Assembly (NCBI GenBank): GCA_964574335.1
Contig: CAZNNH010000163.1
Location: 1-14,426 of the forward strand
Length of the DNA: 14,426 nt
Direction: 5' to 3'
DNA from: CAZNNH01 sp964574335
GTDB taxonomy: Bacteria; Acidobacteriota; Vicinamibacteria; Fen-336
In this document: in pieces, positions 6,871-14,371 of the stretch
How positions within the stretch are numbered: the first letter of the stretch is position 1
Layout of the letters: each line of letters opens with the position of its first letter
The notes under the pieces: generated by a model
What the model was told of the DNA's origin: nothing
Databases searched by the model: none
Seen by the model: only the letters and a program-made list of their open reading frames with translations
Translations under genes and position numbers: made by a program

Positions 6871-8046
6871 ATGCTACTGCTGCCCGCCGCTCTGATCGTC
6901 GCCGGCCTGGGTGCGCCCGTGACCCCGGAGCCGGAGATGCGAGGGCTGTGGGTGGTGAGGACGGCGCTGGTGTCGCCCGAGGACGTGGACCGGGTGGTGG
7001 ACCAGGCGGCGGCCGCCGGGCTGAACACGCTGTTCGTCCAGGTCAGGGGGCGGGGCGACGCCTTCTACGACTCGGACCTGGTGCCCCGAAGCCCGCTGCT
7101 CGCGGGCCGCGACGGAGGCTTCGACCCGTTGCGGCGCCTGCTTCAGAGGGCGCGGGCGCGGGGGCTGGGCGTTCATGCCTGGTTCAACGTCCTGCTGACG
7201 GCCCACCTCCCGACGGCCCTGCCCCGCGACCACATCCTGGCCCGCCACCCCGAGTGGGCGATGGTCCCACGCGCGGCCGCACGCACCGCGCTCTCCGCCC
7301 CCCGCTCCAGGCTGCTGCAGGTGATCCGGGCCGCCGCCCGCAACGGGGAGGACGTCGAGGGCCTCTACCTCTCCCCGTCGGATGAGGGGGTGCACGCCCA
7401 CCTGGAGGCGGTGGTCGAGGAGCTGCTGCGCCGCTACCCCGTGGACGGCCTGCACCTGGACTTCATCCGCTACCCGAGCCGCGACTACGATTACTCGCGC
7501 GCCGCCCTCGAGGGGTTCCGTCGCTTCGTGGACCGTCCCGGCCGCGACCTGGTGTCGGCCACCGAGTCGTTCCCGGAGGCCTGGGCCGGCTACCGCCGGG
7601 GAGTGCTGACCGCCCTGGCGGCCCGCCTGTCACGGGCCGCGCGAGGGGCCCGGCCGGGGCTGGTGATCTCGGCGGCGGTGGTGCCCGACGAGGCCCAGGC
7701 CCTGCACCAGAAGTTCCAGAGCTGGCCCGACTGGACCACGCTCGGCATCGTGGATGCCATCTGCCCGATGGCCTACACGACCGACACCCGCCTGTTCCGC
7801 CGCCAGGCCGAGCAGGCGCTGCGGCGCTCGGCGGCCCCGGTCTGGCTGGGGGTCGGATCGTACCGCCTGACCCTCGACGGCACGCTCGAGAAGATCCGGG
7901 CGGCCCGGCAGGCGGGCGTGGCGGGGGTGGTGCTCTTCTCGCACGAGTCCTTCGCTCCCCAGGACTTCGGGCGCCTGCGGCGCGAGGTCTTCTCGGCCCG
8001 CGCGGAAGATCGGGGCCCAGTCCCTGCGGTGACGCCATCCCGCTGA
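6871..8046 (+). CDS. Secreted GHL10-type (DUF187-like) glycoside hydrolase-like protein
   Basis: A 391-aa protein with a short hydrophobic signal peptide (MLLLPAALIVAGLGA) followed by a TIM-barrel glycosyl hydrolase-like 10 domain from about residue 22 to 380. Visible strand motifs are MRGLWVVRT (23-31), LNTLFVQVRGRGDAFY (51-66), LGVHAWFNV (99-107), VDGLHLDFIRYP (191-202, carrying the likely acidic catalytic Asp) and CPMAYTTD near the C-terminal end of the barrel. Substrates of GHL10 proteins are poorly defined; B. subtilis YngK is a relative. The ATG at 6871 has only a weak AGGG upstream. Its TGA overlaps a CTG that probably begins the next gene, which encodes NagZ-like and serine-hydrolase domains. 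A role in cell-wall glycan processing is inferred from that neighbourhood, not from the sequence itself. Confidence 0.85.
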   Translation: MLLLPAALIVAGLGAPVTPEPEMRGLWVVRTALVSPEDVDRVVDQAAAAGLNTLFVQVRGRGDAFYDSDLVPRSPLLAGRDGGFDPLRRLLQRARARGLGVHAWFNVLLTAHLPTALPRDHILARHPEWAMVPRAAARTALSAPRSRLLQVIRAAARNGEDVEGLYLSPSDEGVHAHLEAVVEELLRRYPVDGLHLDFIRYPSRDYDYSRAALEGFRRFVDRPGRDLVSATESFPEAWAGYRRGVLTALAARLSRAARGARPGLVISAAVVPDEAQALHQKFQSWPDWTTLGIVDAICPMAYTTDTRLFRRQAEQALRRSAAPVWLGVGSYRLTLDGTLEKIRAARQAGVAGVVLFSHESFAPQDFGRLRREVFSARAEDRGPVPAVTPSR

Positions 8047-10952
8047 GGGCGCCGGGCGGCCGTCTCTGGCCGCTGGTGATCCTGCTGGCGGCGTGCACCC
8101 GGCCCACGCCGCCGAGGCGGGTGCCCGTGCCGCCTCGGCCGGCGACGCCTTCTCCCTCCCCCGTGCCCACCCCGGCGCCGACCGAGGCGCCGCGCCCCGA
8201 ATTCCCGTGGGCCGAGGAGACGCTGCGGGGACTGGGCCTTCGCGAAAAGGTGGCCCAGATGATCGGGATCCGGGCGGCGGGACTGGATCCGCAGCGGGAC
8301 CCGGAGCGCCACCGGGCGCTCCTTCTCCTGGTTCGCGACCTCGGGGTCGGCGGCGTGGTGGTCTTCGACTCCGAGGTGGGCTCGCTGCCGCGCCTGCTCA
8401 ACGAGCTGCAGGGTGCGGCGCCGCTTCCGCTGCTGGCCGCCGCCGACATGGAGCGGGGGATGTCCTTCCGGATCCGACACGGGGTGGTCCCCCTGCCCTA
8501 TGCGATGGCCATCGGCGCCACCCGCTCGGAGGCGGCGGCGGAGTTCGCCGGCGAGGTGGCGGCACGGGAAGGGCGTGCGCTGGGCGTCCACTGGGCGCTG
8601 GCCCCGGTCGCCGACGTGAACAGCAACCCCCGGAACCCGGTGATCAACATCCGCTCGTACGGGGAAGACCCCGACCTGGTGGCCCGGCTGGTGAGCGCGT
8701 TCGTCCGTGGGGCGGCATCGGGAGGCGTGCTGACGACGGTCAAGCACTTCCCCGGCCACGGCGACACCACGGTGGACTCCCACCTGGGCCTGGCCACCGT
8801 CTCCGGCGGTCGCGACCGGCTCGACAGCGTGGAGCTGCTGCCGTTCCGGGCGGCGGTGGCGGCCGGCGTGGATGCCGTGATGCTGGGGCACGTGTCGGTT
8901 CCCACCCTCGACCCGTCCGGCGAGCCCGCCACCCTCTCGCCCCTGATCAGCGAGGGGCTGCTGCGGGAGGAGATGGGCTTCGGCGGTCTGATCGTCACCG
9001 ACGCCCTCGACATGGCCGGCATCGCCGGAGGCAACGCCGGCGATGCGGCGGTGAAGGCGGTCCTGGCGGGCGCCGACTTCATCCTGCTGCCGCGCGACCC
9101 GGTGGTGGCGGTCGAGGCGCTGGTCCGGGCCGTCGACCAGGGTCTGCTGAGCGAGGCCCGCATCGATGCTTCGGTGCGGCGCATCCTCGAGGCGAAGGAG
9201 CGGCTGGGGCTGGATCGCCAGCGCCTGGTGGATCCGGACCTCGTCGCGGAGCGGGTGGCCCGGCCCGCCGACCGGGCTCGCGCCCTGGAGGTGGCGCGGC
9301 GCTCGATCACCGTGGTCCAGAACCGCGGTGACGTCCTGCCGCTGCGGGCCGAGGAGCCGATCCGGCTGCTCCACCTGGTGCTCTCCAGCGACGCCAAGAA
9401 CGGTGACATCCAGGGGATCCCCGAGGAGGAGCTGAAGCGCCGCCAGATCGACGTGGAGACCCGAACGCTCGGGCCCGACGTGAGCGAGACGGTGATGGCC
9501 GAGGTGCGGTCACGGGCCCGCGCCGGCTTCACGCACGTGCTGGTCTCGGCGTTCGCCCGGGTCACCGGCTCGAAGGGGACGGCGGACATGTGCGCCCGGC
9601 ACGCGAAGCTGGTGCGGTCGCTGGCGGAGTCGGGGCCGCCGGTGGTCGTGGTGTCGTTCGGCAGCCCCTACCTGCTCCGGCAGTTCCCGGAGGTTCCGGT
9701 GTACGTCTGCGGCTACGGGTCGGCGGAGTCGACCCAGCGGGCGGCGATCGGCGCGGTGTTTGGCGAGTATCCTGTCTCCGGCCGGCTGCCGGTCCGGCTG
9801 CCGGGGCTCTACGATGTGGGCGATGGGCTCGAGATCCCGAGGCGTGCGATGACCTTGCGTTGGGCGCGACCGGAAGAGGTCGGGTTCCGGCCGGGGGGCC
9901 TGGACGAGGTCGACCGCCTGCTGGAGCGCGCGGTCGAGGAGAAGGCATTCCCTGGCGCTGTGGTGGCGGTGGGCAAGGACGGGGCGCTCGTCCACCTTCG
10001 GGCCGTGGGGCGGCTCTCGTACGACGAGGGCTCCGCCCCGGTCAGGACGGACACGCTCTACGACCTGGCCAGCCTGACCAAGGTGGTGGCCACCACCACC
10101 ATGGCGATGGTCCTGGTCGACACCGGCCGGCTCAGGCTCGACCAGCCGGTGGGGAAGTGGCTGCCGCATTTCCAGGGGGGCGGCCGTGAGAAGGTCACAC
10201 CCTGGCACCTGCTCACCCATTCCTCGGGCCTGGACTGGTGGGCGCCCCTGTACGAGGAGCTGTCGGGGAAGGCCGCCTTCGTCGAGCGGATCGAGTCGAT
10301 GCCCCTCGTCTACCGCCCCGGGAGCCGTAGCGTCTACAGCGACCTCGGCACCATCCTGCTGGGCGAGGTCCTGGAACGGGCCGCCGGTCAGTCGCTCGAT
10401 GACTTCACCCGGGAGCAGGTGCTCGACCCGCTCGGGATGCGCGAGACGCGGTTCAAGCCGGAGCCCGAGCAGCTTCCGCGGGTGGCGCCCACCGAGGTCG
10501 AGACCTGGCGGGGAGGCCTGATACACGGCACGGTCCACGACGACAACGCCTTCGCCATGGGGGGCGTGGCGCCGCACGCCGGGCTGTTCGGGACCGCCGG
10601 GGACCTGGCCCGCTTCGCCCAGATGATGCTGAACGGCGGGGTCCTGGAGCACCACCGGGTGGCCGCCCGGGCCACGGTGGAGCGGTTCACCAAGAGGGCC
10701 GGCATCCCCGGCTCCAGCCGGGCGCTGGGGTGGGACACGCCCGAGCCGCCGTCGTCGGCGGGCCAGTACTTCTCGGAGCGGTCGTTCGGCCACCTGGGCT
10801 TCACCGGGACCTCGATCTGGATCGACCCGGACCGCCGACTCTTCCTGATCCTGCTCACCAACCGCGTCCACCCGACCCGCGACAACATCCAGATCCGCCG
10901 CGTGCGTCCCGCCGTGGCCGACGCCGTGGTGGAGGCGCTCGAGGTCCGCTGA
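8043..10952 (+). CDS. Lipoprotein fusing GH3 NagZ-like beta-N-acetylglucosaminidase to an AmiE/beta-lactamase-fold serine hydrolase
   Basis: A two-enzyme chain of 958 aa if counted from GTG 8076 (numbering used here), or 969 aa from CTG 8043. The CTG is preferred because it overlaps the previous stop as CTGA and gives a full lipoprotein signal peptide ending LAAC; GTG 8076 leaves only six residues before that Cys. A Pro/Thr-rich linker runs to about 42. The GH3 domain (about 47-380) has KHFPGHGDTTVDSHLGL (223-239), with the NagZ-type Asp234/His236 general acid/base dyad, and VTDALDMAG with nucleophile Asp309. A GH3 C-terminal alpha/beta domain follows (about 400-580). The last part (about 600-955) is a class C beta-lactamase-like domain with SLTK (Ser666, Lys669), YSD (754-756) and HLGFTGTS (906-913). 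It most likely removes terminal GlcNAc and peptide from muropeptides in the envelope. The next gene is NamZ-like, one base later. Confidence 0.92.
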   Translation: MRAPGGRLWPLVILLAACTRPTPPRRVPVPPRPATPSPSPVPTPAPTEAPRPEFPWAEETLRGLGLREKVAQMIGIRAAGLDPQRDPERHRALLLLVRDLGVGGVVVFDSEVGSLPRLLNELQGAAPLPLLAAADMERGMSFRIRHGVVPLPYAMAIGATRSEAAAEFAGEVAAREGRALGVHWALAPVADVNSNPRNPVINIRSYGEDPDLVARLVSAFVRGAASGGVLTTVKHFPGHGDTTVDSHLGLATVSGGRDRLDSVELLPFRAAVAAGVDAVMLGHVSVPTLDPSGEPATLSPLISEGLLREEMGFGGLIVTDALDMAGIAGGNAGDAAVKAVLAGADFILLPRDPVVAVEALVRAVDQGLLSEARIDASVRRILEAKERLGLDRQRLVDPDLVAERVARPADRARALEVARRSITVVQNRGDVLPLRAEEPIRLLHLVLSSDAKNGDIQGIPEEELKRRQIDVETRTLGPDVSETVMAEVRSRARAGFTHVLVSAFARVTGSKGTADMCARHAKLVRSLAESGPPVVVVSFGSPYLLRQFPEVPVYVCGYGSAESTQRAAIGAVFGEYPVSGRLPVRLPGLYDVGDGLEIPRRAMTLRWARPEEVGFRPGGLDEVDRLLERAVEEKAFPGAVVAVGKDGALVHLRAVGRLSYDEGSAPVRTDTLYDLASLTKVVATTTMAMVLVDTGRLRLDQPVGKWLPHFQGGGREKVTPWHLLTHSSGLDWWAPLYEELSGKAAFVERIESMPLVYRPGSRSVYSDLGTILLGEVLERAAGQSLDDFTREQVLDPLGMRETRFKPEPEQLPRVAPTEVETWRGGLIHGTVHDDNAFAMGGVAPHAGLFGTAGDLARFAQMMLNGGVLEHHRVAARATVERFTKRAGIPGSSRALGWDTPEPPSSAGQYFSERSFGHLGFTGTSIWIDPDRRLFLILLTNRVHPTRDNIQIRRVRPAVADAVVEALEVR

Positions 10953-10953
10953 G

Positions 10954-12184
10954 GTGACCTTGCTGGCCCTGCTGGTCGGCGGCCTGNNNNNNNNNNNNNN
11001 NNNNNNNNNNNNNNNNNNNNNNNNNNNNNNNNNNNNNNNNNNNNNNNNNNNNNNNNNNNNNNNNNNNNNNNNNNNNNNNNNNNNNNGCGGCCTCGGTGAC
11101 GCTGGACGGCCGGACGGCGGTGTCGGTCCTTCGAGAGCGGGGCGTCCGGTTGGTCCGGCTGTTCGCGCCCGAGCATGGCCTGGCATCGACGCGGGCGGCG
11201 GGCGAGGGCGACGAGGACGGCCGGGACCCGGAGAGCGGCCTGCCGGTCGTCAGCCTGTATCCCCCCGAGGGGATGGCGGGGCGGCTCGCGGACCTCGACG
11301 TGCTGGTGTTCGACCTGCAGGACGCCGGCGTGCGCTTCTACACCTACGTCAGCACGCTGATCCGCCTGGTGAGGGCGTGCGCGGAGGCCGACGTCGAGCT
11401 GTGGGTCCTGGACCGCCCCAACCCCCTTGGCGGCGAGTACCTGGCGGGACCGGTGCCCGACCCGCGGGACGAGGTCGCGGAGAGCCTGGTGAACACGGCG
11501 CCGGGTCCGCTGGTCCACGGCCTCACGATGGGGGAGATGGCGCGCTACGTGAACCAGCGCCTCGAGAAGCCGGCGCGGCTGCGGGTGGTGCCGCTCCGAG
11601 GCTGGAAGCGAACCATGAGGTGGCCCGACACCGGCCGCGCCTGGGTCGCGCCGTCGCCGAACCTGCGGACCGCCGAGGCGGCCCTCGTGTACCCGGGGAC
11701 CTGTCTGCTGGAGGCCACCAACGTCTCCGAGGGACGGGGCACCGAGAGCCCGTTCCTGCTGCTAGGTGCGCCGTGGCTGCGGGCCGAGGAGCTCGTCGCC
11801 CACCTGACGGCGCTGGCCGCCGGGACGAGCGCCGGGAGGAATGCACCAGCGTACTCGTTCGCGGCGGAGGCCTTCACGCCAACGGCATCGCAAGCGGCGC
11901 CGAGCCCGAAGTACCTGGGCCAGCGTTGCCGCGGGGTCCGCGTTGAGGTTCGGGACGTCACCGAGGTCCACCCGTACGAGCTCGGCCTCCGGCTGCTGCA
12001 CGAGCTCTACCATCACCAGCCGGGATTCCGCCTGCGAGAGGGCGGGGCGCTCGACGCGCTGCTGGCCACGCGACGGGTCCGAAGGGCCCTCGAGCGCGGC
12101 GACACCGTGGAGCAGATCCTGGCCGCGGACCAGGAGGGGATTGCGGCCTTCCGCCGCGACCGGCAGTCGGCGCTGCTCTACTAG
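10954..12184 (+). CDS. namZ: DUF1343 / NamZ-like exo-beta-N-acetylmuramidase, interrupted by an assembly gap
   Basis: NamZ (GH171, formerly DUF1343/YbbC) removes non-reducing terminal MurNAc from peptidoglycan fragments. The N-terminus is the GTG at 10954, one base after the previous stop, reading a hydrophobic signal-like start (MTLLALLVGGL) into the N run. Sequence resumes in the DUF1343 domain as TLDGRTAVSVL. Family motifs follow: LVRLFAPEHGL, LPVVSLYPP, DVLVFDLQDAGVRFYTY, VLDRPNPLGGEYLAGP, VAPSPNLRT, YPGTCLLEATNVSEGRGTESPF and GAPWLRA, then a C-terminal domain ending ADQEGIAAFRRDRQSALLY. At least 365 residues are read after the gap. The frame before and after the gap cannot be joined because the 100 N are a placeholder. 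The upstream NagZ-AmiE fusion strongly supports a muropeptide-degrading role. It is the last gene of the plus-strand block. Confidence 0.88.
10987..11086. other. Scaffold gap of 100 N
   Basis: Exactly 100 unknown bases lie inside the NamZ-like gene. The round number indicates a placeholder, so true length and reading frame across it are unknown. A few tens of N-terminal residues of the NamZ-like protein are missing. Confidence 0.97.
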
Positions 12185-12229
12185 ACTGCCGATCGCCGAG
12201 CCCATCCGCGAAACCAGGGGGCACACCGG

Positions 12230-12757
12230 CTACCAGTCGAGGTGGGTCTCGAGCCCGATTGGGGGTCTCCGGGGCATCGGGCGAAACGGCGATCTGGCCT
12301 TCCAAGGTGACGAAGCCGCAGCACAAAGCGTGAAGCGGTAAGCGCCCTGTGGTGGGCCCTCAACGACGAAGCGTCCATCCTCACCAGAGCGAGCCGAGCG
12401 AAGGGAGCCTTCGCCGACGATGCTCACGACGGCATCCCATCTCCCCGCATCAGCGTACCGTCAGGATCGTGGCGAGGATGTAGTAGTCCATGAGCCCTGG
12501 CTGCCAACGCATTCCGCTGAGGAAGAATGCAGGCTGATCCACCAGCAGGTACTTGGGGTGGTGGCCATCCTCCCTCATGGCTGGGAGATGGGCGACTCCA
12601 GCCTCGTCCGTGAAGGATGCGGCGAGCTCTCTTCCATCTTCGTCGAGCACAAACACGCGCGCGCCCCCCACGGCCCGATGGTTCGTGGCGTTGACAACCT
12701 CGACACCACCATCGTCGCCAACCAACGCGCCTTTCTCAGTCGCACAGCCACTTCCAT
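12230..12757 (-). pseudogene. Frameshifted secreted carboxypeptidase-regulatory-like protein
   Basis: Reading from ATG 12757 gives a signal-like start (MEVAVRLRKARWLATMVV). The frame must then shift near 12710 to enter a beta-sandwich-type stretch (VEVVNATNHRAVGGARVFVL, then DEAGVAHLP, then MRWQPGLMDYYILATILTVR). A TGA at 12450-12452 is explained by one extra base: skipping it gives TVR joined to DAGRWDAVVSIVGEGSLRS, a second regulatory-like repeat (GEDGRFVVEGPPQGAYRF). A further shift near 12320 restores GFVTLEGQIAVSPDAPETP, and another near 12265 restores IGLETHLDW before the stop. The parts assemble into one coherent secreted protein with carboxypeptidase D regulatory-like folds, so this is a decayed gene or a stretch of poor consensus. 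It converges on the NamZ-like gene. Family name is from motif pattern only. Confidence 0.6.
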
Positions 12758-12833
12758 CCTTGATTGGGCAGGCACATCCTACGCCAGTCCGCCGCGCTCT
12801 CCAGGCGGTGGTGCTGCGCGGCGAAGTCGCCAA
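12711..12833. repeat. Direct repeat, copy 1
   Basis: This 123-base stretch aligns to 13728-13849 with one single-base gap and about 80% identity by hand count. The longest shared blocks are ACATCCTACGCCAGTCC (17) and CACTTCCATCCT (12). It covers the upstream region and first codons of the minus-strand pseudogene. Beyond both ends the similarity stops. Confidence 0.75.
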
Positions 12834-12850
12834 CCGGCTCGCGCGCCAGC

Positions 12851-13005
12851 GTGGCGGGCGGCGACCTGGCGTCGGTCATCGAGGCCGCGGTGTGGGAGAG
12901 GTTGGAGCGGCTCGAGGCCCGCGCCACGCCAAGGCCTAGGCTCCCCGCAAGACCCTGGCGGACAGCGACACCTCGGGGAGCTCGCGCAGGATCCCGGCGG
13001 CGGTC
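12851..13005 (+). pseudogene. Relic of an HNH endonuclease (part before the HNH motif)
   Basis: Plus-strand translation from 12851 gives VAGGDLASVIEAAVWERLERLEAR, and after a frameshift near 12941 gives KTLADSDTSGSSRRIPAAV (12949-13005). In the abundant deltaproteobacterial/rokubacterial HNH endonucleases a segment of the form VPxGDxAxVxxRALxxLLxxLERRK is followed by a stretch ending SRHIPAAV just before the HNH motif. Here the motif itself (expected WxRDGGRC) is absent and the sequence diverges at 13006. No start is recognisable. It lies between the two minus-strand genes. The match is from recall of the family pattern, so moderate confidence. Confidence 0.45.
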
Positions 13006-13024
13006 TTCGGGGCCCCATTCCCCA

Positions 13025-13774
13025 TCAGCGCGGCGCGCACGGCGACAGCCGTGCCAGGACGTTCGTCAGGAGTCCGTCCACACGCACGCAATCTCCTTTG
13101 CGGAAGCGGGAGTAGTCGCCTGCGGATACCTCGACCTCGGCGCCCTCGACGCGTAGGAGATGCTCGAGCCGATGATCGAGGACCTGACCGTCCGTCGCAC
13201 GGAACGTGACGTCGCTGGCGCGCTTCCCTGTGACCGCGCCTTCGATGGAGACGCAGTAGTCCACCGTGAAGCGTGCTACGCCACAAGTGCCTCTCGTGTC
13301 GTCGCAGGTCTTCTCGAATCGGACTACCCGAGCGTTCGTGTGGTCTGTCGATGTCGTCGCCCAACCCGAGGGGCCGACGACGGCGACAGGGGAGCTGGAC
13401 TGGGCGTCGCCGAGAGGGCGGAAGCGGCTCACGAGATCCTGGAGCCTCTCGTAGCTTCCCTCGGTCAGGCAACATGCTGCTGAGGCGTCGCCGGATTCGA
13501 AACCGTTGTCGGCGGCGAGCGAGACCTGGAGGAGAGCGCGCCGCTGGCCGTCGAAGATGGCGTGGGCATTGATGCCCGGTTCCAAGGGCCAGTCGACGCC
13601 TGTCGAGGCCAGGGTCTCCTGGCCGAACAGGCGAAGCAGTTGCCGCTCCCCTCCGCCGGGTGGGCCAACGCCAGCGTGTGCTGCGCATGGCCCCAGAGCG
13701 AATGTAGTCGAGATGGCAAGAGTCGCCGTTGTCGCCAACCGACGAGTCCTCCCCAGTCGCACAGTCACTTCCAT
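13025..13774 (-). CDS. Unrecognised secreted protein
   Basis: A 249-aa protein not recognised as a known family. It has a Sec-type signal peptide (RLGRTRRLATTATLAISTTFALGPCAAHA, cleavage after AHA likely). The mature chain contains LEPGINAHAIFDGQRRALLQ, a CC pair, KTCDDTRGTCG, VDYC, GDCVRVDG and a C-terminal SPCAPR, so several cysteines may form disulfides in the periplasm or outside the cell. There are no membrane segments after the signal. The ATG at 13774 is the first in frame but touches GAGG with no spacer; GTG at 13768 sits six bases after the same GAGG and may be the true start. Its first codons lie in the 123-bp repeat also found at the start of the neighbouring pseudogene. Base composition is less GC-rich than the left blocks. 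Confidence 0.6.
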   Translation of the reverse strand: MEVTVRLGRTRRLATTATLAISTTFALGPCAAHAGVGPPGGGERQLLRLFGQETLASTGVDWPLEPGINAHAIFDGQRRALLQVSLAADNGFESGDASAACCLTEGSYERLQDLVSRFRPLGDAQSSSPVAVVGPSGWATTSTDHTNARVVRFEKTCDDTRGTCGVARFTVDYCVSIEGAVTGKRASDVTFRATDGQVLDHRLEHLLRVEGAEVEVSAGDYSRFRKGDCVRVDGLLTNVLARLSPCAPR

Positions 13775-13849
13775 CCTCGAGCAGTCAGGGACATCCTACG
13801 CCAGTCCACTGCGCCTCCGGGCGGTGGTACCGCGCGGTGGAGTGGCCAA
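13728..13849. repeat. Direct repeat, copy 2
   Basis: Partner of 12711-12833 at about 80% identity, offset by 1016-1017 bases and in the same orientation. It spans the first codons and upstream region of the minus-strand secreted protein gene. The conserved part includes AGGATGGAAGTG (minus strand), i.e. a weak ribosome-binding site with ATG and GTG start options. Confidence 0.75.
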
Positions 13850-14165
13850 GAACCTCGTTGCCATCGGGGCCGAGTCGAACCCTCCGGGAGCGGGCTGTCC
13901 ACGCGTTGGGCGCAACGTCTTCTTCGGCTCTCCGCCAGACTCGCACCACGCGTCCGGTTCTCCCTTTTCTCGATCTTTCCACTTGACAGGATTTCGGAGG
14001 CGGTTTCGCGGAGAGGACGGGCGCCCACCAGAACGCCGCTCTCGCAACGCCACGGCGTCGATGGAGCTAGGAATCACGCGACGAGTCTCGTGACGTACCT
14101 TGCGCACGTAGCGCCCGGCGCTCGGCGTCTGTGACGGTCGCGGAGGGGCTGCCTATGTTCCAGGT
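13850..14165. other. Intergenic stretch without a recognisable gene
   Basis: No recognised protein, tRNA or rRNA is seen on either strand in these 316 bases; open frames across it have no family pattern or ribosome-binding site. It is less GC-rich than the left part of the window. It should contain the promoters of the divergent secreted protein and HNH genes. A perfect TTGACA at 13983-13988 has no matching -10 at 16-18 bases. Confidence 0.5.
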
Positions 14166-14346
14166 ATGTGCATCACATCGACGCCTACGCTGGATACCCT
14201 CGACGACGACGCGCTGCTGGAGCGGGTTCGCGTGCTGGCGAATGACTCACGTCGCGTCGAGGCCGACCTCATCGCCCACCTGGCCGAGGTCGACGCGCGA
14301 GGGCTGCTGGCAGCGCGCGTCCCGTCGTCGCTGTTCGGCTACTGCC

Positions 14347-14370
14347 GGTTATGTGGTGCTCAACATAACC
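14347..14370. repeat. Perfect 8-bp inverted repeat with 8-base centre
   Basis: Arms GGTTATGT (14347-14354) and ACATAACC (14363-14370) flank GGTGCTCA. The geometry, two short arms around a 6-8-base centre, resembles a tyrosine-recombinase crossover site. Confidence 0.8.
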
Positions 14371-14371
14371 T

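Noticed and set aside
9510..11186. Large minus-strand open frame across the fusion gene and the N gap
   Set aside because: It is antisense to clear GH3 and serine hydrolase motifs, crosses undetermined bases and has no recognisable domain.
12711..13849. Integron cassettes with attC sites
   Set aside because: The repeats are about 1 kb apart like cassettes, but I see no GTTRRRY/RYYYAAC core pair or long palindromic fold, and the repeats cover coding starts.
13983..13988. Perfect TTGACA as a promoter -35
   Set aside because: No -10-like hexamer follows at 16-18 bases; the sequence there is GCG-rich.
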